Shown here: one piece after another, positions 8,215-16,237 of the stretch
Position numbering within the stretch: the first letter of the stretch is position 1
How the letters are laid out: each line of letters opens with the position of its first letter
Assembly: GCA_036924855.1 (NCBI GenBank)
Contig: JBAGRP010000001.1
Coordinates: 806,001 to 870,000 of the forward strand
DNA from: Nitrobacteraceae bacterium AZCC 2146
Lineage (GTDB): Bacteria > Pseudomonadota > Alphaproteobacteria > Rhizobiales > Xanthobacteraceae
DNA length: 64,000 nucleotides
Direction of reading: 5' to 3'
Notes under the pieces: generated by a model
Databases searched by the model: none
The model's input: the letters and a program-made list of their open reading frames with translations, nothing else
Told to the model about the DNA's origin: nothing
Position numbers and translations under genes: made by a program

Positions 8215-8291
8215 GGTCCCATAGCTCAACTGGATAGAGTAACGGATTTCTACTCCGTGGGTTGCAGGTTCGAATCCTGCTGGGATCGCCA
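8215..8291 (+). tRNA. tRNA-Arg (anticodon TCT)
   Basis: A 77-base cloverleaf: acceptor GGTCCCA pairs with TGGGATC (one G-T pair), D arm GCTC...GAGT, anticodon stem ACGGA/TCCGT enclosing TTTCTAC (anticodon TCT, reading AGA), T arm GCAGG-TTCGAAT-CCTGC, and an encoded 3' CCA. Confidence 0.96.
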
Positions 8292-8432
8292 ATCTTTTCA
8301 AATACTTATGACATTCCAGGCCGGCCCTCTGTGTGACTTCCTGCAACTTCAAAAAACCTCTGATTTTCGCGCTTTCCCATCTCGTCCCATGAGGCGGCAA
8401 AGCGTACGACATGGTCATCCCACGTCGTGAAA

Positions 8433-8456
8433 GCCCGCCGGCATGAGTCGGCGGGC
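8433..8456 (-). terminator. Rho-independent terminator for the gene at 8477-8893
   Basis: A perfect eight-pair GC stem (GCCCGCCG / CGGCGGGC) with an eight-base loop. Read on the minus strand it is followed by TTTC, so it ends the minus-strand gene whose stop is 20 bases upstream. Confidence 0.7.
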
Positions 8457-8476
8457 CCTTCCACTGCAATCGTGCG

Positions 8477-8893
8477 TCAGACGATCCCGGTGACTTCGTG
8501 TCGGGCGGCAGGCTCCGGAACCCTGGACTTTTCAACTACCGGGCTGGCGGGCAGTTGCAGCACGGTCGCCCTTTGCCCGGGCCTGAGGTCCGTGACGAGA
8601 ACAATCTCGCCGTTCGAGAATTCGAGCGCGTCGTGATGCCAGGCAGGCCGATCCAGGTCAATTTGACGAAAGCGGGCCAATCGATCGCGGACATTCCGGC
8701 GAAACACCATCCCCTCAACCTGGACGTCATCGTCAAAGGCGATTTCGGTTCCCGGACGGAGGCACACAGCGACGTGCGGATCGCTCAAACTTGCGAAACC
8801 CCGAGTTGTCGTAGAAGGAAATCTGGTCGAAACCAACGTTTCCGCCACCTCAGCGGGACGGGTAGCGACCGCATGCAGGCTGTAATCACACAT
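8477..8893 (-). CDS. Conserved hypothetical protein (MCDYSLH family)
   Basis: 138 residues starting MCDYSLHAVATRPAEV, an N-terminus I recognise from a family of short soluble proteins found in alphaproteobacteria and cyanobacteria with no assigned function. The middle contains CLRPGTEIAFDDDV and the end is a small beta-rich segment. AGGAG lies seven bases before the ATG at 8893; the 14 upstream in-frame codons are rejected. It is a single gene ended by the hairpin at 8433-8456. Confidence 0.65.
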   Translation of the reverse strand: MCDYSLHAVATRPAEVAETLVSTRFPSTTTRGFASLSDPHVAVCLRPGTEIAFDDDVQVEGMVFRRNVRDRLARFRQIDLDRPAWHHDALEFSNGEIVLVTDLRPGQRATVLQLPASPVVEKSRVPEPAARHEVTGIV

Positions 8894-9194
8894 GGCTGCG
8901 CTCCTATGAATGGCCACCCAGCAAATCCACAACATTCGTGAACCTGGTTGGTTGCAGTACCGTGCAAAAAACCGCCAGCGTGGCCCGGCGAGCTTTTAAT
9001 ATGGCCGCACAAGCGGCAATCTTTTCTCAGGCCGTCAATTCATCCGCGATGCCTTCGGTCGGCTCAAAGTCATCGTCTGCGATCGATCACCCGCAGCGCT
9101 ATCGCGCGATCGCAATCGCAGATAGATTGCGACGATAGGCCATGTCGCGAATTTTTGTGGCGCGGATCTGCTGTTGACATTCAGAGGGACTGAA
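8894..9194. other. Intergenic region, no gene seen
   Basis: Between two divergent genes. Contains several GCGATCG-type octamers near 9080-9130 but no recognisable gene, tRNA or clear promoter; it should hold the promoters of both flanking genes. Confidence 0.4.
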
Positions 9195-9626
9195 ATGCGC
9201 TCGTTCGGAATTCGTACAATTCTCGTGGCCCTTCTGGCAATCGCGAGCACTTCGTCTGTTGCGCACGCAGACAGCGGCACCGTCCGCATCTCCGTATTGA
9301 AGGGGGGCTGGTTTATCGGTGCATCTGGCGGAAGCGGGACGCTGACATTTCGCGGCAGGCGCTATCCGTTATCGATTGGTGGGTTGAGCGCCGGCCTGGT
9401 GTTTGGTGCCTCGCAGACCTATTTGACCGGCACCGTGACTAACATCCGTATCCCGTCGGACGTGGCTGGCGTCTATGGTGCTGGAGGCGCCGGCGCCGCT
9501 GTTGGTCGCGGAGTAAGCGCGATCGTTCTGAGCAACGAAAAAGGTGCCATCCTGACGATGCAGGGCCGACAGACCGGCTTGATGGTCAATGCCGATCTGA
9601 GCGGGTTGGCGATCTCCCTGCGATAG
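9195..9626 (+). CDS. Secreted protein, DUF1134/EipA-like
   Basis: 143 residues. Signal peptide MRSFGIRTILVALLAIASTS...AHA (about 1-25), then a beta-rich, Gly-rich domain: GGSGTLTFRGRRYPLSIGGL, a Gly/Ala stretch AGVYGAGGAGAAVGRG, and a hydrophobic end. The pattern of strands and glycines resembles the EipA/DUF1134 envelope proteins of Brucella and relatives, which contribute to envelope integrity, but this is a resemblance, not a firm assignment. GAGGG lies upstream of the ATG at 9195. A good terminator follows 14 bases after the stop, so it is a single-gene unit. Confidence 0.6.
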   Translation: MRSFGIRTILVALLAIASTSSVAHADSGTVRISVLKGGWFIGASGGSGTLTFRGRRYPLSIGGLSAGLVFGASQTYLTGTVTNIRIPSDVAGVYGAGGAGAAVGRGVSAIVLSNEKGAILTMQGRQTGLMVNADLSGLAISLR

Positions 9627-9639
9627 CCCCGAGAATTAA

Positions 9640-9664
9640 AGCCCCGGCATCACTGGGGCTTTTT
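9640..9664 (+). terminator. Rho-independent terminator
   Basis: AGCCCC / GGGGCT stem with a nine-base loop, directly followed by TTTT, 14 bases downstream of the stop of the EipA-like gene. Confidence 0.8.
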
Positions 9665-9689
9665 CATACGGAGGACGCGGACGCGGAGG

Positions 9690-9825
9690 CGCAGCCACCG
9701 ATCCCCAATATTTCGGCGATACCAATCAGACCTTCAATGATCGGCGCGCTGCCGCCGCCATGCTGAAGTCGGTCCACAAACGACTTATCGATCTTGATAT
9801 CGTCTATCGGCGCGTGGAGATTTCC
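9690..9825 (-). pseudogene. EAL-domain (c-di-GMP phosphodiesterase) fragment
   Basis: The minus strand translates as ...PIDDIKIDKSFVDRL, then APIIEGLIGIAEILGI. This is the conserved end region of EAL domains, where a Lys-Ile-Asp strand and catalytic Asp are followed by a helix leading to the AEGVE motif. Only about 45 codons survive; the EAL motif itself, the rest of the domain and any start are gone. It is a relic of a cyclic-di-GMP hydrolase, flanked by intact small genes. Confidence 0.7.
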
Positions 9826-9830
9826 TTAAG

Positions 9831-9847
9831 CCTGCACCCTGTGCAGG
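9831..9847. other. Short perfect hairpin
   Basis: CCTGCAC and GTGCAGG form a seven-pair stem with a three-base loop at the edge of the EAL relic. No T run follows on either strand; possibly a binding site or chance. Confidence 0.25.
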
Positions 9848-9958
9848 AGTCTTCCTTCAATGGCTTTTGCGGCGCATCAAAGCTCAACACGTAAATATGA
9901 GCTTTATTGTCCAGCAAGAAGTCGTAGGCTACGCCCAAAGAAAACAGGGAGAAGCCAT

Positions 9959-10219
9959 ATGCCCGTAGCAGCGTCGTATGACCCTGAGACCATCGCCTTG
10001 ATGCGAGACGTTTTTCAGAAGGTGGTGGCGAAGGTGCCGGAGCAGCATCGCACGTCGTCCAACCAGGCCGCGATCGCTTCGCGTATTCTGGCTGTCGCGG
10101 CCGAGGGCAGGCGCTCGGAAGCCATCCTCACCGCGGAGGCGCTCAACGAGGTGAAAATGATTTTTACGGGTCCGCAATCCATGAAGCGGATAGAAGATTT
10201 GATGAAAGTCTTCGGATAA
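9959..10219 (+). CDS. Small conserved hypothetical protein
   Basis: 86 residues: MPVAASYDPETIALMRDVFQ, then a mostly helical soluble chain with QAAIASRILAVAAEGRRSE and a terminal helix MKRIEDLMKVFG. Small proteins of this style occur in Bradyrhizobium as uncharacterised. GGGAG lies about seven bases before the ATG, supporting this start over the upstream in-frame codons. The gene lies directly downstream of the EAL relic. About 290 bases follow with no gene seen. Confidence 0.6.
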   Translation: MPVAASYDPETIALMRDVFQKVVAKVPEQHRTSSNQAAIASRILAVAAEGRRSEAILTAEALNEVKMIFTGPQSMKRIEDLMKVFG

Positions 10220-10511
10220 TTCCTGAAGAGTAGTTGTAAACTTGTCCTGTTCGAGCCGTGAACCGCCGGCAGTGTCTTCTGCAGCGTTACTTGCCGCTGA
10301 TGAGCGTTGCGCCCGCTTGAGCCGTTCTGTCCGGCGTAATGACAACAGGCAGCTTTCGGGCGCCATTTATTTGCGGATAGGGGGCGGATAGGCCGCCGCG
10401 AATAAGATAGTGTAATGAGGGGCGAATGCGTCAGGTGTTTCCCAGACCCTGATAACAGGCCTTCCCTGATCGGTCCTTGCCATAGGGGCCTTATCGCTCC
10501 CGGGAGCTGCG

Positions 10512-10745
10512 ATGCCGCCATCCGATAATCCCTCCACGTCGCCCCTTGCGGCCGTCGATATCCCGCGCTGCGCCATGTGCCGGGCGCGGATGGAGCTGGC
10601 GATCAGAGAGCCGCAGGCAAACGGCGCGGACAAGCGCACCTTCAAGTGCCCCAGGTGCGAGTTCGTCAAGACGAAAATCGTCGGCGGCCCGATCGAGGCC
10701 GGTCGCCATCGTGCGCCGCTGAGGCGAGCAAAGCCGCCGGCGTAG
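10512..10745 (+). CDS. Small zinc-ribbon protein
   Basis: 77 residues with two Cys pairs, CAMC (residues 20-23) and CPRC (46-49), spaced about 22 residues apart in the sequence RCAMCRARMEL...FKCPRCEFV, which is a classical zinc ribbon. The ends are Pro/Arg-rich. Role unknown; such short ribbons are often nucleic-acid or partner-protein adaptors. GGGAG lies upstream of the ATG at 10512. The gene stands alone, 270 bases upstream of the macroglobulin. Confidence 0.65.
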   Translation: MPPSDNPSTSPLAAVDIPRCAMCRARMELAIREPQANGADKRTFKCPRCEFVKTKIVGGPIEAGRHRAPLRRAKPPA

Positions 10746-11017
10746 ACCGCAAGAAGGCTGCGTGAAACTTCCAGTCTCCATCCGAACCAATTTCCATCCC
10801 GTCGCGACAAACCCGTTGGTGATGCGGCTTTGCCTTTGGCGGGCCACAACGCCATGATGCGCGTGATGGCTTTTGGCGGGAGTCGCGGTTCTGCCAGCGG
10901 TTCGTCACCGCATTTTCGCAGGCGATTTCTATTCCGGCGGCCACTCAGGTCATGAGTCCGTCACCATTTGGGCATGTCTTGACGCCATCGGGCGTTGGTC
11001 CGTGCAGGGAGTCCACC

Positions 11018-14000
11018 ATGTTTGGTTTGGTTCGCGCTGTTAGCCTTTGCGCCGCGCTGGCGTTTGGTTTGGTCTCGGCTCAGGCGGCCGACAAGGCCTT
11101 CCGGCGCGACGACCTCGCCGATTCCGCAGTCAAGCTGGAAGCCCAGATCAAGAGCGAGGCGGGGCCGGTCGCCAAGTCGGCGGCGACGCTGCGCACCGAC
11201 GCCGATGCCGCCTTCAAGCGGCTGGATTACCGCGCCGGGCTGACGACGCTCGGCCAGATCTTGGCGACGGCGCCGGAGGACAGCGGCAACTGGCTGCGGC
11301 TCGCCAAGACGATCTTCCAGATCCGCCCGGCCACCTCATCCGAAACCACCTTCCTGCTTGAGCGCGCCTCCACAGCCGCCTACATCGCCTATCAGCGCGC
11401 CGGCAATGCCGGCGAGGAAGCCGAGGCGCTGGCCGTGCTCGGCCGCGCGCTGTCCGACCGCAAGCTTTGGCGCCCGGCGCTGGATACGCTGCGGCTGTCG
11501 CTGGACCTGCGCGAGGTCGCCGACATCCGTGGCCAGTACGAGAAGCTGCGCGACGACCATGGTTTCCGGCTGCTGGATTACACCGTGGACTCGGATTCTG
11601 CCTCGCCGCGAGCCTGCTTCCAGTTCTCCGAAGACCTCGCCAAGCGGGTCGATTTCGCGCCGTTCCTGGCGCTGGCCGGCAGCGACAAGCCGGCGCTGAC
11701 GTCGGAGGACAAGCAGCTCTGCGTCGAAGGCCTCAAGCATGGCGAGCGCTACAACATCAACCTGCGCGCCGGCCTGCCATCGACGGTGAAGGAGAGCCTG
11801 CCGAAATCGGCCGAGTTCAACATCTATGTTCGCGATCGCAAACCCTTCGTGCGCTTCACTGGCCGTGCTTACGTGCTGCCGCGCAGCGGACAGCAGGGCA
11901 TTCCCGTGGTGTCGGTCAACACCCAGGCGGTCACGGTCAATGTGTTCCGGATCGGCGACCGCAACCTGATCAACACCGTGATCGGCAGCGACTTCCAGAC
12001 CGCGCTCAGCAAGTACCAGCTGGAAAGTCTCGGCGACGAGCGCGGCGTGAAAGTATGGACCGGCGAGCTGGCGACGGCCTCGACGCTCAACACGGACGTG
12101 ACCACCGCTTTCCCGGTCGATCAGGCAATCGGCGAGCTGCAGCCCGGCGTCTATGTGATGACCGCCGCCGCCAAGGGCCCGGGCGCCGGCGGCAGCGACG
12201 ACGACGGTTCGCTGGCGACCCAGTGGTTCATCGTCTCCGACCTCGGCCTGACGGCGTTCTCCGGCAATGACGGCATCCACGTCTTCGTCAATTCGCTGGC
12301 GTCCACGGATGCGACAGCCAAGGCCGACGTGCGGTTGATCGCGCGCAACAACGAGATCCTCGCCACCAGGAAGACCGATGACTCCGGCCACGTGCTGTTC
12401 GAGGCCGGGTTGGCCAAGGGCGAGGGCGGGCTGTCGCCGGCAATGCTCACCGTCACCAGCGACAAGAACGACTATGCGTTCCTGAGCCTGAAATCCAATG
12501 CCTTCGATCTCAGTGATCGCGGCGTCTCCGGCCGCGCGGTGCCCGCCGGTGCGGACGCCTTCGTCTATGCCGAGCGCGGCGTCTATCGCTCCGGCGAGAC
12601 CGTCTATCTCACCGCGCTGCTGCGCGATGGCCAGGGCAATGCCGTCACCGCGGGCCCGCTCACGCTCGTCGTCGAACGACCCGATGGCGTGGAGTTCCGC
12701 CGCGCCGTGCTGCCGGACCAGGGCGCCGGCGGCCGCAGCCTGACGTTGCCGCTGAATTCCGCGGTGCCGACCGGCACCTGGCGGGTCCGTGCCTTCACCG
12801 ATCCGAAGGGGTCGTCGGTGGGTGAGACCACCTTCATGGTCGAGGACTATGTCCCGGACCGGATCGAATTCGACATATCAAGCAAGGACAAACAGATCAA
12901 AGCTGATGCTCCCGTAGAACTTAAGGTGTATGGCCATTTCCTCTATGGCGCGCCGGCCTCGGGGCTGCAGCTCGAAGGCGATCTGCTGGTGGCTCCGGCC
13001 GCGGGGCGACCGGGATTTGCCGGTTACCAGTTCGGTGTCTCGGACGACGAGACCACCAGCAACGAGCGCACCCCGATCGAGAACCTGCCGGAAGCCGACG
13101 CCAATGGCGTGGCCACGTTCCCGGTCAGCCTCGCCAAACCGCCATCCTCGACGCGGCCGCAGGAAGCCCAGATCTTCATCCGCATGACCGAAGCCGGCGG
13201 CCGCGCGGTGGAACGCAAGCTGGTGCTGCCGGTGGCGCCCCCTGCGGCGATGATCGGCGTCAAGCCGCTGTTCAAGGACAAGAACGTCGCCGAGGGCGAC
13301 AATGCCGGCTTCGACGTGGTGTTTGTGTCACCGGACGGCACGTCGCTGCCGCGAAGCGGGCTGCGCTACGAATTGCTGCGGATGGAATCCCGTTACCAGT
13401 GGTACCGGCAGAGTTCATCGTGGGAATACGAGCCGGTCAAATCCACCAAGCGCGTCGCCGACGGCGACGTGAACATTGCGGCCGACAAGCCATCGCGGAT
13501 CCAGCTGCAGCCGCAGCCCGGCCGCTATCGCCTCGACGTCAAGTCGACCGAGGCCGATGGCCCGCTGACCTCGGTACAGTTCGACGTCGGCTGGTATTCC
13601 GACGGCAGCGCCGACACGCCGGACCTGCTGGAGACCTCCATCGACAAGCCTGAATATCTCTCCGGCGACACCATGACCGTGTCGGTCAACGCACGCTCGG
13701 CGGGCCGGCTGACCATCAACGTGCTCGGCGACCGCCTCCTGACCACCCAGACCGTGCAGATCAAGGAAGGCGCCTCGCAGGTCAGGATTCCGGTCGGCAA
13801 GGACTGGGGCACCGGCGCCTATGTGGTGGCGACGTTGCGCCGGCCGCTCGATGCCGCAGCCCAGCGCATGCCGGGCCGCGCCATCGGCCTGAAATGGTTC
13901 GGCATAGACAAGAAGGCCCGCATGCTGGACGTGGCGCTGTCGCCGCCGGCGTTGGTGCGGCCCAGCACGACGCTGAAACTGCCGGTGAAGATCGGCGGCC

Positions 14001-16237
14001 TCAATCCCGGCGAGGATGCCAAGATCGTGGTCGCCGCGGTCGATGTCGGCATTCTCAACCTGACCAATTACAAGCCGCCGGCGCCGGATGATTACTATCT
14101 CGGCCAGCGCCGCATGACCTCGGAAATCCGCGACATCTACGGGCAGCTGATCGACGGCATGCAGGGCACCCGCGGTCAGCTCAAGACCGGCGGCGATTCC
14201 GCCGGTGCCGAGCTGCAGGGCAGCCCGCCCACGCAAAAACCGCTGGCGCTGTATTCGGGGATCGTCACGGTCGCTGCCGACGGCACGGCGGAGATCAGCT
14301 TCGAGATTCCGGAATTCGCCGGCACCGCGCGTGTCATGGCGGTGGCCTGGACCGCCACCAAACTCGGCCGCGCCACCACCGACGTCACGGTACGCGATCC
14401 CGTGGTGCTCACGGCGACATTGCCGCGCTTCCTGCTCAACGGCGACAGGGGCACGATGTCCTTTGATCTCGACAATGTCGAAGGTGCACCGGGCGACTAC
14501 ACCATCAACGTCAAGACGTCAGGCCCGGTAAAAGTCACCGGCAATCCGGCGACGACCGTGAAACTGGCTGCAAAGCAGCGCAGCTCGATGGCGCTGGCGA
14601 TCGATGCGGCGGGCGTGGGCGCCGCGCAGCTTGATGTCGATATCAAGGGACCTAACGGGCTGACCTTGGCGCGGCATTATGCGCTCGACGTCAAGGCGGC
14701 GACGCAGATCCTGGCGCGGCGCTCGATCCGTACGCTGGCGAAGGGCGAGAGCCTGACGCTGACCTCGGATATGTTCTCCGATCTCGTCTCCGGCACCGGC
14801 GGCGTGTCGCTGTCGGTTAGCCTGTCCACGGCGCTGGATGCCGCCACCATCCTGAAGGCGCTGGATCGCTACCCTTATGGTTGCTCCGAACAGATCACCA
14901 GCCGGGCGATGCCGCTGCTCTATGTCAACGATCTCGCCGCCGGTGCGCATCTGGCGATGGATACCGGTATCGACCAGCGCATCAGAGACTCGATCGATCG
15001 GTTGCTGGCGCGGCAGGGCTCGAACGGCTCGTTCGGCCTGTGGTCATCGGGCGGCGACGACGCCTGGCTCGACGCCTATGTGACGGACTTCCTGACCCGC
15101 GCCCGCGAAAAGGGATTTGCGGTGCCGGACGTGCTGTTCCGCAGCGCGCTGGATCGGGTCCGCAATTCCGTCGTGAACGCCGCCGAGCCGGAGAAGGACG
15201 GTGGCCGCGATCTGGCCTATGGCCTCTATGTGCTGGCCAAGAACGGTACTGCGCCGATTGGCGACCTGCGCTATCTCGCCGACACCAAGCTGAACAATCT
15301 GGCGACGCCGATCGCCAAGTCGCAGCTGGCCGCGGCACTGGCCTTGGTCGGGGATCGCGCCCGTGCCGAACGCGTCTATGCGGCGGCGGCGGCAAGCCTC
15401 GCGCCGAAGCCGGTGATCGAGTTCGGTCGCGTCGACTACGGCTCAGCTTTGCGCGATGCGGCGGCTTTGGTCTCGTTGGCCAGCGAAGGCAACGCGCCGC
15501 GGGCGACGCTGACGCAGGCAGTGCAACGCGTCGAAGCCGCGCGCGGGCTGACGCCGTACACCTCCACGCAGGAGAACGCCTGGCTGGTGCTGGCGTCGCG
15601 CGCATTGGCGAAGGAAGCCAACACGCTGGCGCTGGATGTCAACGGTTCGCCGATCAAGACCGCTTTGTATCGCAGCTACAAGGCGGCAGAGATGGCCGGC
15701 ACGCCGATCAAAATCACCAACACCGGCGACGCGCCGGTGCAGGCGGTGGTCTCGGTGACCGGCTCGCCGATCACACCGGAGCCGGCGGCGTCCAACGGCT
15801 TCAAGATCGAGCGCAACTACTTTACACTCGACGGCAAGCCTGCCGATGTCAGCAAGGCGAAGCAGAACGATCGCTTTGCGGTGGTGCTGAAGATCACCGA
15901 AGCCAAGCCGGAATACGGGCACATCATGGTGGCCGATTATCTCCCGGCCGGTTTCGAGATCGACAATCCGCATCTGGTGTCATCCGGCGATACCGGCACG
16001 CTGGACTGGATCGAGGACGGCGAGGAACCGGAAAACACCGAATTCCGCGATGACCGTTTTACCGCGGCGATCGACCGGAAGAGCGACGACAAGGCGGTGT
16101 TCACCGTCGCCTATGTGGTGCGCGCGGTGTCGCCGGGCAAATACGTGCTGCCGCAGGCCTATGTCGAGGACATGTACAATCCCTCGCGCTACGGCCGCAG
16201 CAATACCGGCGCCATCGAAGTCCGTCCGGCGAAATGA
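11018..16237 (+). CDS. Bacterial alpha-2-macroglobulin with thioester
   Basis: About 1739 residues. A signal peptide (1-23, ending VSAQA) sends it to the periplasm. An N-terminal helical/TPR-like part is followed by a macroglobulin MG2-type domain near residues 515-610 (FVYAERGVYRSGETVYLTA), a central A2M domain near 1080-1165 (FEIPEFAGTARVMAVAWTA), and the thioester motif YGCSEQ with Cys at 1289, then an alpha-alpha toroid and a C-terminal MG10-like domain. The intact Cys-x-Glu-Gln motif indicates a working protease-trapping bait/thioester mechanism. Unlike E. coli YfhM, I see no lipobox Cys after the signal, so it is predicted soluble rather than a lipoprotein. CAGGGAG supports the ATG at 11018. 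The stop overlaps the start of PBP1c (ATGA), the classic pairing. Confidence 0.95.
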   Translation: MFGLVRAVSLCAALAFGLVSAQAADKAFRRDDLADSAVKLEAQIKSEAGPVAKSAATLRTDADAAFKRLDYRAGLTTLGQILATAPEDSGNWLRLAKTIFQIRPATSSETTFLLERASTAAYIAYQRAGNAGEEAEALAVLGRALSDRKLWRPALDTLRLSLDLREVADIRGQYEKLRDDHGFRLLDYTVDSDSASPRACFQFSEDLAKRVDFAPFLALAGSDKPALTSEDKQLCVEGLKHGERYNINLRAGLPSTVKESLPKSAEFNIYVRDRKPFVRFTGRAYVLPRSGQQGIPVVSVNTQAVTVNVFRIGDRNLINTVIGSDFQTALSKYQLESLGDERGVKVWTGELATASTLNTDVTTAFPVDQAIGELQPGVYVMTAAAKGPGAGGSDDDGSLATQWFIVSDLGLTAFSGNDGIHVFVNSLASTDATAKADVRLIARNNEILATRKTDDSGHVLFEAGLAKGEGGLSPAMLTVTSDKNDYAFLSLKSNAFDLSDRGVSGRAVPAGADAFVYAERGVYRSGETVYLTALLRDGQGNAVTAGPLTLVVERPDGVEFRRAVLPDQGAGGRSLTLPLNSAVPTGTWRVRAFTDPKGSSVGETTFMVEDYVPDRIEFDISSKDKQIKADAPVELKVYGHFLYGAPASGLQLEGDLLVAPAAGRPGFAGYQFGVSDDETTSNERTPIENLPEADANGVATFPVSLAKPPSSTRPQEAQIFIRMTEAGGRAVERKLVLPVAPPAAMIGVKPLFKDKNVAEGDNAGFDVVFVSPDGTSLPRSGLRYELLRMESRYQWYRQSSSWEYEPVKSTKRVADGDVNIAADKPSRIQLQPQPGRYRLDVKSTEADGPLTSVQFDVGWYSDGSADTPDLLETSIDKPEYLSGDTMTVSVNARSAGRLTINVLGDRLLTTQTVQIKEGASQVRIPVGKDWGTGAYVVATLRRPLDAAAQRMPGRAIGLKWFGIDKKARMLDVALSPPALVRPSTTLKLPVKIGGLNPGEDAKIVVAAVDVGILNLTNYKPPAPDDYYLGQRRMTSEIRDIYGQLIDGMQGTRGQLKTGGDSAGAELQGSPPTQKPLALYSGIVTVAADGTAEISFEIPEFAGTARVMAVAWTATKLGRATTDVTVRDPVVLTATLPRFLLNGDRGTMSFDLDNVEGAPGDYTINVKTSGPVKVTGNPATTVKLAAKQRSSMALAIDAAGVGAAQLDVDIKGPNGLTLARHYALDVKAATQILARRSIRTLAKGESLTLTSDMFSDLVSGTGGVSLSVSLSTALDAATILKALDRYPYGCSEQITSRAMPLLYVNDLAAGAHLAMDTGIDQRIRDSIDRLLARQGSNGSFGLWSSGGDDAWLDAYVTDFLTRAREKGFAVPDVLFRSALDRVRNSVVNAAEPEKDGGRDLAYGLYVLAKNGTAPIGDLRYLADTKLNNLATPIAKSQLAAALALVGDRARAERVYAAAAASLAPKPVIEFGRVDYGSALRDAAALVSLASEGNAPRATLTQAVQRVEAARGLTPYTSTQENAWLVLASRALAKEANTLALDVNGSPIKTALYRSYKAAEMAGTPIKITNTGDAPVQAVVSVTGSPITPEPAASNGFKIERNYFTLDGKPADVSKAKQNDRFAVVLKITEAKPEYGHIMVADYLPAGFEIDNPHLVSSGDTGTLDWIEDGEEPENTEFRDDRFTAAIDRKSDDKAVFTVAYVVRAVSPGKYVLPQAYVEDMYNPSRYGRSNTGAIEVRPAK

